Numbered from the stretch's first letter, positions 24,044 to 33,263 are shown. The stretch is DNA of 33,556 nt from Candidatus Blautia stercorigallinarum (GCA_019112785.1 DXIQ01000029.1:1-33556), one strand, 5' to 3'. The notes: generated by a model from the sequence alone, not told the origin. Made by a program: numbers and translations.

Positions 24044-26908
24044 GTGGATAAGAATGAATACAGGGCAAAACTGGATGAAATAAATGATCTGGTAGACCGG
24101 CAGGACTATAAAGGCGCCCTTAAGATCGTAGACACCATTGACTGGCGCAGGGTAAGAAGTGCCAGGACATTATGTATGGTAGGAGAGATCTATGAGGCAA
24201 ATAAGCGTTATGAAGACAGCCGGAAGCTGCTTTTAATGGCTCATCACAGAGCTCCTATCGGAAGGACAGTGATATACCGTCTGGTAGAGCTGTCTATAAA
24301 AATGGGAAATTTTGATGAAGCCGCTGATTATTATAAACAGTTTGTGGAAATTTCTCCTAACGACAACAGCCGTTATATTTTGAAATATAAACTCGCCAGA
24401 GCGAAAAGGGCTCCTCTGGAAGAACAGATCTCAATCCTTAAAGAATACAAGAGCCGGGAGTATACGGAAAGATGGGCTTATGAGCTGGCAAGACTTTATG
24501 CAAAGGCGGGGAAAAAAGAAGCCTGCATAGAAGAGTGTGACGACCTGATCCTGTGGTTCAGCGAAGGTAAGTATGTGACAAAGGCTATGGAACTGAAAAT
24601 GAAGTATACGCCTTTGACACCTATCCAGCAGGATAAATACGATCATCGTTTCCAGAAGGGATATACCCCTGCGGCTGCGACAAAGGCAGTGGCAGCCGCA
24701 GCTCAGGCCGCTGAAGAGGTAGTGAAGGCCTCGGTGCCTTCAGCAGGTGATCAGGATAAAGAGATTGATGCGATCATAAAGAGTGTTGTGGGAGAAGGGG
24801 CTGCGGGGTCCGGCACCCAGGCTCCTAAGGAGACGGTTGTTCCGCAGGTTTCTGATACACAGGAGCTGAAGGATAAAGCTGCCCAGGAGATCCTGGATGT
24901 TCTGCCGGGCAGAAGCGTCGGAGAAGAAGAAACAGCGGCTGCCAGAGAACCTGTTAAGGAAAAAGAATATGTTGTGAAGGATCTGGAACCGGAGAGTTTT
25001 GGAAGACCTTCAGAACCGAAGCCTTTCCATATGGGCGGGGTTATGAAGTCCCCTTCTAAGATACAGGCACCTCAGTCCAAGCTCTTTAAAGAGGAAGACA
25101 TGAATCCGGATGATTTTAAAACAGATCTGAAGGAAAAAGAGCTGGATCTGGAGGCTCTTCTGGCAGAAACTGCCAGCGAACTGGCCCAGGCTGTGGCGGA
25201 AGAGACAGAAAGTCCCCAGCTACCCAGCCAGGAGAAAACAGAAGCCCAGGAAGAGGAAGTCCAGGAAGTCCGGGAACCGGAGCCCCAGGAAGAGCAGATA
25301 CAGGAAGAGGAGATCCATAAACCTCAGGCTCAGGACGAGATCCCGGCGCCGGCGGCAGCAAAATCTGCCATGGTGGCGGACGCCATTGCTTCTGCTTTGA
25401 TGGAAAAAGCAGAAGAATTCGAAAAAGACGCCAAAGAGGCCCTGGGAGATACCCGGGAGATCGTTACAGAAGAGATCCTGGATACGGAATCCGGTGTGCC
25501 TGTGGTAGAGGCCGTAGAAGAGGCTGAATTTGAAGAAGAAAATGTACAGGAGCCCCAGGAGGAAACAGTAGAAGAAGTTTCTGAAACGGCTGAAGTACAG
25601 AAAGCTGAGAAAGTTCCGGAAGAAACTGACGCAGAAACAGAAGAGGTCCAGGAACCTGCCTCAGAACCAGAGGAAGTTCCGGAAGAGATGCAGGAGCCTG
25701 CCCCAGAGACAGAAAACGTTCCGGAGGAGATCCAGGAGCCTGCTCCGGCAACAGAAGAAATTGAAGAATCTGTTGCAGAGACAATAAAAGAACCGACCCA
25801 GGGCATGGAAGGAACAGAAGCTGCTGAAGTGTCTGAAGAAGAGCCTGTTCCGGAGACAGAGGAAACTTCGGAGATAGAGGAAGAGATTCCGGCTGAGACA
25901 GAAGAAACTCAGACGGATCTTCAGGAGACCAAGGTGATCCCGGATGATCGGGTGCGGGAAGCTTTAGGAGAGATCGATCTGTCTTTTGCTCTTGAACAGG
26001 AACTTGAAACCACAGTTCTTCCTAAAGAGCAGGGAGAACAGGATGAGGCAGAGGTACCTGGAGAAGAAATAGAAGAGACAGAAGAGACGGCAGTTCCGGT
26101 ATCCCAGCCATCTGCTTTCGGGACAGCGGTGGAAGGCCTAATGCGCCATCACCTTACAGAAGAGGAACACAGAAGACTCTTTACATATTTTGCGCCGGTT
26201 CCCGGTATGAGCCAGCAGATCAATGAGGCCCTGGATACAGCCCAGGAATCTGCCTGTGCCAGAACTTCCCAGGCCGGAAATATCATTGTTACCGGAAGAG
26301 AGGGCTCCGGAAAGACCAAACTTTCAGAAGGTCTGATCAAGGCATTATGCAAGGAACGCCAGATGCAGGGGGCAAAGGTCGCCTACATTGAAGCGGAAGA
26401 ACTGAATAAGAAAGATCCGGCGGCGGTGGTAGATAAACTTTCCGGCGGTTTCCTGGTAATAGAACATGCAGGAGCCCTGGATGGGGATATTGTGGAAAAT
26501 CTTTCCAAAGCCATGGAGTTTAAGACAAACCGGCTTACGGTGATCCTGGAAGATCTGAAGCCGGGGATCCGGGATCTGGAAGGAAAATATCCGGAGTTTA
26601 TGAAGAAATTTGATTCCCGTATCGTGATCCCGGTGTTTACGAATGATGAGCTTGTATCTTTTGCAAAAACATATGCAAAAGAGCTGGGATATAAGATCGA
26701 CGATATGGCGGTGCTGGCACTCTATACTCTGATCGGAGATAATCAGAATGAGGAAAATCCGGTATCCATAGGTATGGTAAGGGAAATGATGGACGAGGCC
26801 CTGAAAAAAGCCGCCAAGAAAGGCCGCCGTCCGGGAAAAAGAGTGAGCAAGCGTCATCTGGACGAAAGCGGCAGGATCATGCTGTATGAAAAAGATTTTG
26901 ATATTTAA
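24044..26908 (+). CDS. Large acidic protein with TPR-like N-terminus and C-terminal P-loop ATPase
   Basis: A 954-residue protein of unknown role. I use GTG 24044, 8 bases after AGAGG; an in-frame GTG at 24035 overlaps that site. Residues ~1-200 are helical with TPR-like repeats (ALKIVDTIDWRRVRSARTLCMVGEIYEANKRYEDSRKLLLMA, and MGNFDEAADYYKQFVEISPND). Residues ~200-690 are low complexity, very rich in Glu, Pro, Ala and Val, and include three 14-residue tandem units. Residues ~700-954 hold a P-loop domain with Walker A GREGSGKT at 751-758 and a Walker B-like GFLVIEHAG, resembling the CbbX/AAA group, though the acidic Walker B residue pattern and arginine finger are weak. The tail is basic. There is no signal peptide or membrane helix, so it is cytoplasmic. 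It lies 14 bases before rsmA, most likely in the same transcript. Confidence 0.8.
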   Translation: MDKNEYRAKLDEINDLVDRQDYKGALKIVDTIDWRRVRSARTLCMVGEIYEANKRYEDSRKLLLMAHHRAPIGRTVIYRLVELSIKMGNFDEAADYYKQFVEISPNDNSRYILKYKLARAKRAPLEEQISILKEYKSREYTERWAYELARLYAKAGKKEACIEECDDLILWFSEGKYVTKAMELKMKYTPLTPIQQDKYDHRFQKGYTPAAATKAVAAAAQAAEEVVKASVPSAGDQDKEIDAIIKSVVGEGAAGSGTQAPKETVVPQVSDTQELKDKAAQEILDVLPGRSVGEEETAAAREPVKEKEYVVKDLEPESFGRPSEPKPFHMGGVMKSPSKIQAPQSKLFKEEDMNPDDFKTDLKEKELDLEALLAETASELAQAVAEETESPQLPSQEKTEAQEEEVQEVREPEPQEEQIQEEEIHKPQAQDEIPAPAAAKSAMVADAIASALMEKAEEFEKDAKEALGDTREIVTEEILDTESGVPVVEAVEEAEFEEENVQEPQEETVEEVSETAEVQKAEKVPEETDAETEEVQEPASEPEEVPEEMQEPAPETENVPEEIQEPAPATEEIEESVAETIKEPTQGMEGTEAAEVSEEEPVPETEETSEIEEEIPAETEETQTDLQETKVIPDDRVREALGEIDLSFALEQELETTVLPKEQGEQDEAEVPGEEIEETEETAVPVSQPSAFGTAVEGLMRHHLTEEEHRRLFTYFAPVPGMSQQINEALDTAQESACARTSQAGNIIVTGREGSGKTKLSEGLIKALCKERQMQGAKVAYIEAEELNKKDPAAVVDKLSGGFLVIEHAGALDGDIVENLSKAMEFKTNRLTVILEDLKPGIRDLEGKYPEFMKKFDSRIVIPVFTNDELVSFAKTYAKELGYKIDDMAVLALYTLIGDNQNEENPVSIGMVREMMDEALKKAAKKGRRPGKRVSKRHLDESGRIMLYEKDFDI
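25634..25759 (+). repeat. Three tandem 42-bp units in the acidic linker
   Basis: Units at 25634-25675, 25676-25717 and 25718-25759 encode ETEEVQEPASEPEE, VPEEMQEPAPETEN and VPEEIQEPAPATEE. The last two are the most alike at DNA level. Confidence 0.75.
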
Positions 26909-26922
26909 GGGAGGAAGATAAG

Positions 26923-27792
26923 ATGACAGCCCCATATCTGGGAAACCCCAAGAAGACCATAGAGGTCCTTCAGAAATATGAGTTTGTTTTTCAGAAAAAA
27001 TACGGGCAGAACTTCCTTATTGATACTCACGTTCTGGATAAGATCATAAACGCGGCAAAGATCACAAAAGATGATTTTGTGCTGGAGATCGGTCCCGGGA
27101 TCGGGACCATGACCCAGTATCTGGCTTCCAGCGCCAGAGAAGTCTTTGCCGTGGAAATTGACAGGGCCCTGATCCCCATACTGGAGGATACCCTCAGTGA
27201 ATATGAAAATGTGGCGATCCTGAATGAAGACATTTTAAAAGTGGATATCAGAAAACTGGCAGAGGAGCGCAACCAGGGAAGACCGATCAAGGTTGTGGCG
27301 AATCTGCCATATTATATTACAACGCCGATCATTATGGGGTTGTTTGAGGAAGAGGTGCCGGTAGAATCCATTACTGTAATGGTACAGAAAGAGGTGGCAG
27401 ACAGAATGCAGACAGGGCCGGGCAGCAAAGACTACGGAGCCCTGTCTCTGGCAGTCCAGTACTATGCCAGCCCTTATATCGTGGCTAATGTGCCGCCGAA
27501 CTGTTTTATGCCTAGACCCAAGGTGGGAAGCGCGGTGATCCGCCTTTCCAGACATGAAAAACCTCCGGTGGATGTGAAAGATCCCCGGCTGATGTTCCGG
27601 ATCATACGGGCATCCTTTAACCAGAGGAGGAAAACTCTGGTGAATGGATTGAAAAACGCCCAGGATCTGGATTTTACAAAAGAAGAGATCGAGAGAGCGG
27701 TATCTGCCTGCGGATTTCCCGCCGGAATCCGGGGAGAGGCGTTGACGCTCCAGAATTTTGCCGATCTGGCCAACTGCCTGTCGGAAAGATAA
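26923..27792 (+). CDS. rsmA: 16S rRNA dimethyladenosine transferase
   Basis: RsmA (KsgA) dimethylates two adjacent adenines in the 3' helix of 16S rRNA during late small-subunit assembly, using SAM. The 289 residues are normal length. KKYGQNFLID is the family start, the SAM-binding motif is VLEIGPGIGTMTQYL, and the catalytic motif IV is NLPYYITTP. FMPRPKVGSAVIRL and a C-terminal FNQRRKTLVNGL are typical. GGGAGG lies 8 bases before the ATG. It follows the TPR/ATPase gene closely and is the last gene of the unit before a terminator. Confidence 0.97.
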   Translation: MTAPYLGNPKKTIEVLQKYEFVFQKKYGQNFLIDTHVLDKIINAAKITKDDFVLEIGPGIGTMTQYLASSAREVFAVEIDRALIPILEDTLSEYENVAILNEDILKVDIRKLAEERNQGRPIKVVANLPYYITTPIIMGLFEEEVPVESITVMVQKEVADRMQTGPGSKDYGALSLAVQYYASPYIVANVPPNCFMPRPKVGSAVIRLSRHEKPPVDVKDPRLMFRIIRASFNQRRKTLVNGLKNAQDLDFTKEEIERAVSACGFPAGIRGEALTLQNFADLANCLSER

Positions 27793-27797
27793 AACGT

Positions 27798-27832
27798 AAA
27801 AGCCACCGCAGTTTTGCTGCGATGGCTTTCTC
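27798..27832 (+). terminator. Intrinsic terminator after rsmA
   Basis: AAAGCCA and CGCAG pair with CTGCG and TGGCTTT, with one C-A mismatch and a five-base loop. The rest of the gap to 28018 is AT-rich and shows only a small GC hairpin (CCGAC with GTCGG near 27858) and no gene. Confidence 0.8.
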
Positions 27833-28018
27833 TATAAATATTAAAGGAAGGAGAGCCGACCCTGTCGGGCCGACATATGAAAAAGAAAATATAAAAATAA
27901 TTTGTTCTTATTATTTTTATGGTTTTAGTATATCCGTTAAATATGTTGAAATCATGTTTAAGTTGTGAAGTTTTCATGAACGAAATTAAAAAGATTTATG
28001 AATGAGCAAAAAGCTCTT

Positions 28019-29185
28019 TCAATGCTCCAGATCCAGCGGGCTTGTACGTATTTTCAGGTGGCGGATATCCAGAAAATGTTCGCTGCCAAGCCGGATCCCG
28101 CCCATCAGACCTGAAATATCCTGAAGGCTGGAAGGGATGATACTGCAGTCCCGGTTCTGATGTCTGGCCAGATATTCCACGATCCTGGCATTGATATCCG
28201 GAATATAGTTGGAGAAGGAGCTGTTCAGCACGATCAGATCAGTGTTGAAGGTGTTGATCAGATTATTGATGCCGATGGACATATATTTTACAAAAAGGTC
28301 CATCATATCGTGTGCCTGGGGGATTTTTCTGTTGTAGTCGGAAAGAAATTCGTCAATGCTTACGTTTTCTTTTCCTGTTTGGTTCCCATATTCTTCCAGG
28401 ATGGCTTTTTCTGAGGCGTAAAGCTCAAAACAGCCCCGGTTTCCGCAGGGGCAGGGTTTTCCGTCCGGAAATAAAATGGTGTGTCCGAATTCACCTGCAT
28501 AGCCGTCTTTTCCTTTATACAGATGGCCGTCGATCAGGATTCCCATACCAATACCGTCATGGACGTTTATATGGATCATATTCCGGCAGTTATCGTGGAA
28601 AGCAGATTCTCCCAGTACTGAAAGATTTGCTTCGTTTTCCACCAGAACCGGAATGCGAAATTTCTCTTCCAGCAGAGTGCCCAGATCCGGATCAGGAAGA
28701 GGATAATATGGAGTGAAAAGGATCTGGTTTTTCTGGACTACTCCATAGATTCCAATGGAGATCCCCAGGACTTTCCGGTTTTCCTGCTCATATTGTTCCA
28801 GGGTTTTCTGTATGATGTGGGAAAGGAGAGGAAGAAGCGGTTCTTCCGGCAGAAAAGGATATTTCTGCACATGGCAGTTTTCTCCTTTCAGATCGGAGAT
28901 AAGAGTCAGGATCTGCCGGGGGCGCACATCTATGGCCAGGACAAAGCCATACTGCTGGTTAAACTCCAGAAGAATGGGTTTTCGCCCCAGAGAGGTTTTG
29001 GCACTGCCGATCTCAAGGATCAGGTTCTGCAGGAGCAGATCCTGGACAATGGCAGAAATGGTGGCTTTTGTCAGTTTCAGCTCCTTGGAAAGAGCAGCTC
29101 TTGAAACAGGAGGGTTATTCACAATATATTCCAGAACCAGACGCCGGTTATTGTCACGTATCATTTCCTGATTGGCGATAGGCAT
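28019..29185 (-). CDS. ROK family transcriptional repressor (NagC/XylR type)
   Basis: A 388-residue regulator with an N-terminal winged helix (RLVLEYIVNNPPVSRAALSKELKLTKATISAIVQDLL) and a sugar-kinase-like ROK domain. The ROK zinc and signature region reads GYAGEFGHTILFPDGKPCPCGNRGCFELYASE. I start at ATG 29185, since AAGGAGG lies 8 bases upstream, rather than the in-frame ATG at 29224, which lacks a site. Such proteins repress carbohydrate genes and are released by a sugar or sugar phosphate; the ligand is unknown. No sugar genes are adjacent: the neighbours are rsmA (convergent) and a DUF1002 gene (divergent), so its targets probably lie elsewhere. A short hairpin (GAGC with GCTC, 28003-28015) could be a weak terminator. 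Confidence 0.92.
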   Translation of the reverse strand: MPIANQEMIRDNNRRLVLEYIVNNPPVSRAALSKELKLTKATISAIVQDLLLQNLILEIGSAKTSLGRKPILLEFNQQYGFVLAIDVRPRQILTLISDLKGENCHVQKYPFLPEEPLLPLLSHIIQKTLEQYEQENRKVLGISIGIYGVVQKNQILFTPYYPLPDPDLGTLLEEKFRIPVLVENEANLSVLGESAFHDNCRNMIHINVHDGIGMGILIDGHLYKGKDGYAGEFGHTILFPDGKPCPCGNRGCFELYASEKAILEEYGNQTGKENVSIDEFLSDYNRKIPQAHDMMDLFVKYMSIGINNLINTFNTDLIVLNSSFSNYIPDINARIVEYLARHQNRDCSIIPSSLQDISGLMGGIRLGSEHFLDIRHLKIRTSPLDLEH

Positions 29186-29327
29186 AACAGCTGCCTCCTT
29201 TTTAAAAGAATTTTTCTTTATCATAACACTTCTGGGAAAATAAGGGCAAGAAGAATTTGTTCAGGCACTATACAAAAGACTTCCGGAATTCATAGAAAGT
29301 TTAGATGTAACAACAGAGAAACTGTGC

Positions 29328-29333
29328 TATAAT
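29328..29333 (+). promoter_or_regulatory. Extended -10 promoter of the DUF1002 gene
   Basis: TATAAT preceded by TGC (TGn extended -10) lies 48 bases before the start codon; the -35 region is weak. Confidence 0.6.
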
Positions 29334-29380
29334 AAAGAGCGTTACATAAATGAACTCTTTACAGAGGAGATGGTATAATT

Positions 29381-30268
29381 ATGAAAAAAAGAATTATAGC
29401 AGTTTTATTAACAGGAATAATAGCGGCGGCCCTTCCGATTACGGCGTATGGAGCCGGTAATGATAAAAATACAGATGTTCCCTACATAGCTTTGGGAGCG
29501 GATCTAAATCAGGATGAGCGGGCTACAGTCCTCAGGCTACTGGGTGTTACGGAAGAAGATCTGAAAAATTATACAGTGACTACTGTTACCAACGCAGATG
29601 AACATGCGTATCTGGATTCTTATCTGAGCAGCAGTATCATCGGTTCCAGGGCTCTTTCCTCAGTTCTGGTAGAGGGAAAGAAGGATGGAAACGGGATCAA
29701 TGTGACTACCAGCAACATTACTTACTGTACGCCGGGAATGTATGAGAACGCCCTGGCTACGGCCGGGATCGAAAATGCGGATATTAAAGTGGCAGGCCCC
29801 TTTAATATTTCCGGTACAGCGGCTCTTGTAGGAGCCATCAAAGCTTATGAGAGTATGACCGGCGAAGAGGTCAGCGAAGAAAATGCGGATACAGCTACCA
29901 ATGAACTGGTAGTTACCGGACAGGTGGCGGAAAATGTAGGCGATCAGGAAAAGGCAGAACAGCTTATCGGCGCGGTAAAAGGTGAAGTAGTAGAAGGGAA
30001 TGCCACTACTACAGAAGAAATCGGCGATGTGGTAGACCAGGCGGCTCAGGAAATGGAAATTAATCTTTCAGAAAAAGACCGCCAGGCCATTATCGACTTG
30101 ATGAAGAAGATCGATGATCTGAACCTGAACATCGACAGTTTGAAGGAACAGGCCAGCAATCTTTACGATCAGATTGCCGGACTGGATCTGAATCTGGATA
30201 TTAACCAGGAGCAGGTAAAGGGATTTTTTGAAAAGATCCTGGATTTCTTCCGGGGACTGTTTTCTTAA
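29381..30268 (+). CDS. Secreted DUF1002 domain protein
   Basis: A 295-residue protein with a clear signal peptide (MKKRIIAVLLTGIIAAALPITAYGA) and therefore exported. The rest matches the DUF1002 (YpuA-like) family: LNQDERATVLRLLGVTEEDLKNYTVTTVTNADEHAYL and GIENADIKVAGPFNISGTAALVGAIKAYE are characteristic. The last ~80 residues are amphipathic helical (MKKIDDLNLNIDSLKEQASNLYDQIAGLDLNLDINQ) and may form a coiled coil. There is no sorting signal or membrane anchor. Function of the family is unknown. GAGGAG lies 11 bases before the ATG. It has its own promoter and stands just before the ribosomal L10 transcript, without obvious connection to it. Confidence 0.85.
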   Translation: MKKRIIAVLLTGIIAAALPITAYGAGNDKNTDVPYIALGADLNQDERATVLRLLGVTEEDLKNYTVTTVTNADEHAYLDSYLSSSIIGSRALSSVLVEGKKDGNGINVTTSNITYCTPGMYENALATAGIENADIKVAGPFNISGTAALVGAIKAYESMTGEEVSEENADTATNELVVTGQVAENVGDQEKAEQLIGAVKGEVVEGNATTTEEIGDVVDQAAQEMEINLSEKDRQAIIDLMKKIDDLNLNIDSLKEQASNLYDQIAGLDLNLDINQEQVKGFFEKILDFFRGLFS

Positions 30269-30276
30269 AAAAGTTG

Positions 30277-30305
30277 TTGACAAGCCCGGAAGTTTATGAT
30301 ATGTT
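30277..30305 (+). promoter_or_regulatory. Promoter of rplJ-rplL
   Basis: TTGACA at 30277-30282 and TATGTT at 30300-30305 are separated by 17 bases. The L10 leader starts directly after. Confidence 0.7.
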
Positions 30306-30310
30306 ATCAA

Positions 30311-30466
30311 AGGATTAGCTGCCGAAGACAGCAGGTGCCGTAAGGTATAATGATGAAAACGCCTGCCGAGGAAAGTTTCATTCTTAATTACAGAAGCGAA
30401 GACCGAAGGTTTTTGCGGATATAAGATTGATATATACCTCTTTGTCTTTCCGGCAAAGAGGTTTTT
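30311..30466 (+). promoter_or_regulatory. L10 leader with attenuator
   Basis: The leader RNA binds the L10-L7/L12 complex and shuts down its own operon when those proteins are in excess. The conserved core GCTGCCGAAGACAGCAGGTGCC is at 30319-30340, paired in part with GCCTGCCGAGGAAAG at 30361-30375. The attenuator hairpin ACCTCTTTG (30436-30444) with CAAAGAGGT (30454-30462) and a T run follows. Confidence 0.88.
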
Positions 30467-30538
30467 CTTATTCGAGGCCGGGATTAAAGATCCTGACCGG
30501 AGCAGCGCAGCCTAAAAAAATAAGGAGGTGCACAATTC

Positions 30539-31024
30539 ATGGCAAAAGTAGAACTTAAAAAACCTGTCGTAGAAGAGATTTCCAACAGCATTAAAGATGC
30601 AGCTTCCGTAGTGCTGGTAAACTACAAGGGCATCAATGTTGAGCAGGATACTCAGATGCGTAAGGAATTAAGAGAAGCTGGTGTTGTTTACAAAGTTTAC
30701 AAAAACACAATGATGAACTTTGCATTCAAGGGAACACCATGTGAAGAACTGTGCCAGCATTTAGAGGGAACAAACGCTCTGGCTGTATGTGCAGATGACG
30801 CTACAGCTCCAGCAAGAATCCTTGCTAAATACGCAAAGACAGTTCCTACTCTGGAATTAGTTGCCGGTGTCGTAGAAGATACTTACTACGATAAGACAGG
30901 AATAGAAGCACTGTCCAAGATCCCTTCAAGAGAAGAACTTCTTGGAAAACTTCTTGGAAGCATTCAGTCTCCTATCGCAAACTTCGCTCGTGTGCTTAAT
31001 CAGATCGCTGAACAGCAGGCATAA
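30539..31024 (+). CDS. rplJ: 50S ribosomal protein L10
   Basis: L10 forms the base of the ribosomal stalk and carries L7/L12 dimers on its C-terminal helix. The 161 residues contain the family's N-terminal domain (VEEISNSIKDAASVVLVNYKGINVEQDTQMRKELREAGVVYKVYKNTM) and end in the helix that binds L7/L12 (FARVLNQIAEQQA). AAGGAGG lies 10 bases before the ATG. It is regulated by the leader upstream and is co-transcribed with rplL, 81 bases downstream. Confidence 0.97.
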   Translation: MAKVELKKPVVEEISNSIKDAASVVLVNYKGINVEQDTQMRKELREAGVVYKVYKNTMMNFAFKGTPCEELCQHLEGTNALAVCADDATAPARILAKYAKTVPTLELVAGVVEDTYYDKTGIEALSKIPSREELLGKLLGSIQSPIANFARVLNQIAEQQA

Positions 31025-31105
31025 GGAGCAGCAGTTTTACAAAAGAGAGAGCCTGTAAAAGAAACAGGCAAAGTAAAAAGAAAATATAATCGGAGGTAAA
31101 TAATA

Positions 31106-31480
31106 ATGGCAAAGTTAACAACAGCTGAATTTATTGAAGCTATCAAAGAGTTATCTGTATTAGAGTTAAATGATTTAGTAAAAGCATGTGAAGAAGAATT
31201 TGGTGTATCTGCAGCAGCAGGTGTTGTAGTTGCAGCAGCTGGCGGAGCTGGAGAAGCAGCAGAAGAGAAAGACGAGTTTGATGTTGAACTGACAGAAGTT
31301 GGACCAAACAAAGTTAAAGTTATCAAAGTTGTTCGTGAGGTAACAGGCTTAGGACTGAAGGAAGCTAAAGAAGTTGTAGACGGAGCTCCTAAGGTACTCA
31401 AAGAAGGCGCTTCTAAAGCTGAAGCTGAAGAAATCAAGACAAAACTGGAAGGCGAAGGCGCTAAAGTTACTCTTAAATAA
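31106..31480 (+). CDS. rplL: 50S ribosomal protein L7/L12
   Basis: The stalk protein that recruits translation factors to the ribosome. The 124 residues show the N-terminal dimerisation helices ([26 protein letters not shown]), an Ala/Gly-rich hinge and the very conserved C-terminal domain ([33 protein letters not shown]). A CGGAGG site precedes the ATG. Codon use is that of a highly expressed gene, with AAA and GAA strongly preferred. A perfect terminator follows. Confidence 0.98.
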   Translation: MAKLTTAEFIEAIKELSVLELNDLVKACEEEFGVSAAAGVVVAAAGGAGEAAEEKDEFDVELTEVGPNKVKVIKVVREVTGLGLKEAKEVVDGAPKVLKEGASKAEAEEIKTKLEGEGAKVTLK

Positions 31481-31504
31481 TCTGAGAAAACTTTTACCTA
31501 TACA

Positions 31505-31539
31505 GAAAACCGGGCAGAACACCTGCCCGGTTTTCTTAT
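31505..31539 (+). terminator. Intrinsic terminator after rplL
   Basis: A perfect 13-bp stem (GAAAACCGGGCAG with CTGCCCGGTTTTC) encloses a 5-base loop. Confidence 0.92.
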
Positions 31540-31692
31540 GTTAAAAAGCTATTTGCGGAGGGATTGTCTCTATTGCCGGAGAAAAATGATTTTTTTGTTG
31601 CAAAATTGTCGATTCTGAGCAGGAATTATTATCAGAAAATAAATATTCCTAAAAAATATATGAAGTATAGCCAATTTTTATATTATAAAAAC

Positions 31693-31721
31693 TTTACAAT
31701 TAGGAACTTTGCTGATATACT
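31693..31721 (+). promoter_or_regulatory. Promoter of the cstA-like gene
   Basis: TTTACA at 31693-31698 and TATACT at 31716-31721 are spaced by 17 bases in a very AT-rich upstream stretch. Confidence 0.65.
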
Positions 31722-31762
31722 AATTTAGTGTAATAAAACTTCAACGAGAGGGAGGAATTGAC

Positions 31763-33232
31763 ATGATTACCTTTATCATCGGTCTTGTTATCCTGTTCGG
31801 AGGCGCGGCGCTTTACGGAAAATTCTGTGAGAAAGTATTCGGCCCCGATGACAGAAAGACACCGGCTTACACCAAACAGGATGGTGTAGACTATGTTCCC
31901 ATGAGGGAGTGGAAAAACAGTCTGATCAACCTATTAAACATTGCAGGTACCGGACCTATACTCGGACCTATCCAGGGTATTCTGTTCGGACCTATTGCCT
32001 TTATTACAATACCCATCGGAAATATCATCGGCGGTGCCATGCATGATTATTTCTCTGGTATGATCTGTTTAAGAGACGGCGGTTCTCAGATGCCTGAGAC
32101 GATCCGTAAATACAGCAATAAAGGCGTATATGCTGTATATCAGGTATTCTGCAGTCTGCTGCTTCTGCTGGTTGGCGCAGTATTCATCTATACACCTGGC
32201 GATATCGCGGCTACTCAGGTCTTTGGATTTGACGGATCTGCTACATCCGTTTCCACATGGGTGATCTACGGTGTGATCTTTGTTTATTATCTGATCGCTA
32301 CGGTATTCCCTATTGATAAGATTATCGGCCGTATCTATCCTGTTTTCGGAGCAATCCTGTTGTTTTCCGCACTGGGCGTATTTATCGGCCTCTTTGTAAA
32401 GGGATATCCCCTTGTAGAACTGTGGGATAACTGGAACGGCGCAGTAGCTTATGGTGATTACTTTAATGCGAACCACTTTATCCCGATCTTCTTTATCACA
32501 GTTGCCTGTGGTATCCTTTCCGGATTCCACTCCACACAGACAGCTATTATTTCCCGTACTATGAAGAGTGAGAAACAGGGCCGTATGACCTTCTACAACA
32601 TGATGGTCCTGGAAGGCTTCATCGCTATGGTATGGGCGGCAGGCGCTATGGGCGTTTACAACCTGGGGCTTCAGGCAGCAGACGCTTCTCTGGCAACTGC
32701 TACTATCGGTGTTGTATGTAAGAACATTCTGGGACCTGTAGGCGGTATTATCGCTCTGCTGGGTGTTATTGTTCTTCCTATTACATCAGGAGATACCGCT
32801 CTTCGTTCTCTCCGTCTTGCCATTGCTGAGTCTTTCCATATCGATCAGACTTCCAAGGCAAAACGTATGGGACTGGCAGCAGTGATCTTTGTACTGGTTG
32901 CAGTGATCCTGGTATTCGCAAAGATGAATGCCAACGGCTTCAATATCCTGTGGCGTTACTTTGCATGGTCTAACCAGACTTTGTCACTGTTCGCATTCCT
33001 GGCAATCTCTGTCTGGATGTTTGAAAACGGAAAAGCTAAATTTGCCTGGATGCCTCTGATCCCGGGCGCATGGTACGCATTTGTTACTATTACATATATC
33101 GCAAATGCAAAGATCGGTTTCAACATTCCATGGACAGGCGCTTATATCATCGGTGTCTGTGCAGCGGCCATCTATGTAGGTGTGATCATCTGGTATGCAA
33201 ATAAGAGAAGAGCATTAAAGAAAAAAATGTAA
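31763..33232 (+). CDS. cstA: CstA family carbon starvation transporter
   Basis: A 489-residue membrane protein of the CstA family, with well over ten hydrophobic segments. CstA and BtsT types take up pyruvate or peptides during carbon limitation; which one applies cannot be told. Family stretches include IAGTGPILGPIQGILFGPIAFITIPIGNIIGGAMHDYFSGMICLRDGG and ISGFHSTQTAIISRTMKSEKQGR-like sequence (here SGFHSTQTAIISRTMKSEKQGR). The protein is shorter than the ~700-residue E. coli CstA and belongs to the short form common in Firmicutes. GGGAGG lies 9 bases before the ATG. It is transcribed alone. I find no upstream two-component regulator in the window. Confidence 0.92.
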   Translation: MITFIIGLVILFGGAALYGKFCEKVFGPDDRKTPAYTKQDGVDYVPMREWKNSLINLLNIAGTGPILGPIQGILFGPIAFITIPIGNIIGGAMHDYFSGMICLRDGGSQMPETIRKYSNKGVYAVYQVFCSLLLLLVGAVFIYTPGDIAATQVFGFDGSATSVSTWVIYGVIFVYYLIATVFPIDKIIGRIYPVFGAILLFSALGVFIGLFVKGYPLVELWDNWNGAVAYGDYFNANHFIPIFFITVACGILSGFHSTQTAIISRTMKSEKQGRMTFYNMMVLEGFIAMVWAAGAMGVYNLGLQAADASLATATIGVVCKNILGPVGGIIALLGVIVLPITSGDTALRSLRLAIAESFHIDQTSKAKRMGLAAVIFVLVAVILVFAKMNANGFNILWRYFAWSNQTLSLFAFLAISVWMFENGKAKFAWMPLIPGAWYAFVTITYIANAKIGFNIPWTGAYIIGVCAAAIYVGVIIWYANKRRALKKKM

Positions 33233-33263
33233 GATAAAGGCAATTTGCTTTTGAACTATTAAG

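Noticed and set aside
25634-25759. CRISPR-like array
   Set aside because: The repeats are direct, in frame, without spacers, and lie inside a gene.
25330-25806. Long minus-strand open frame rich in Ser and Gly
   Set aside because: It is the antisense reading of the Glu-rich linker in the TPR/ATPase gene, with no start signal.
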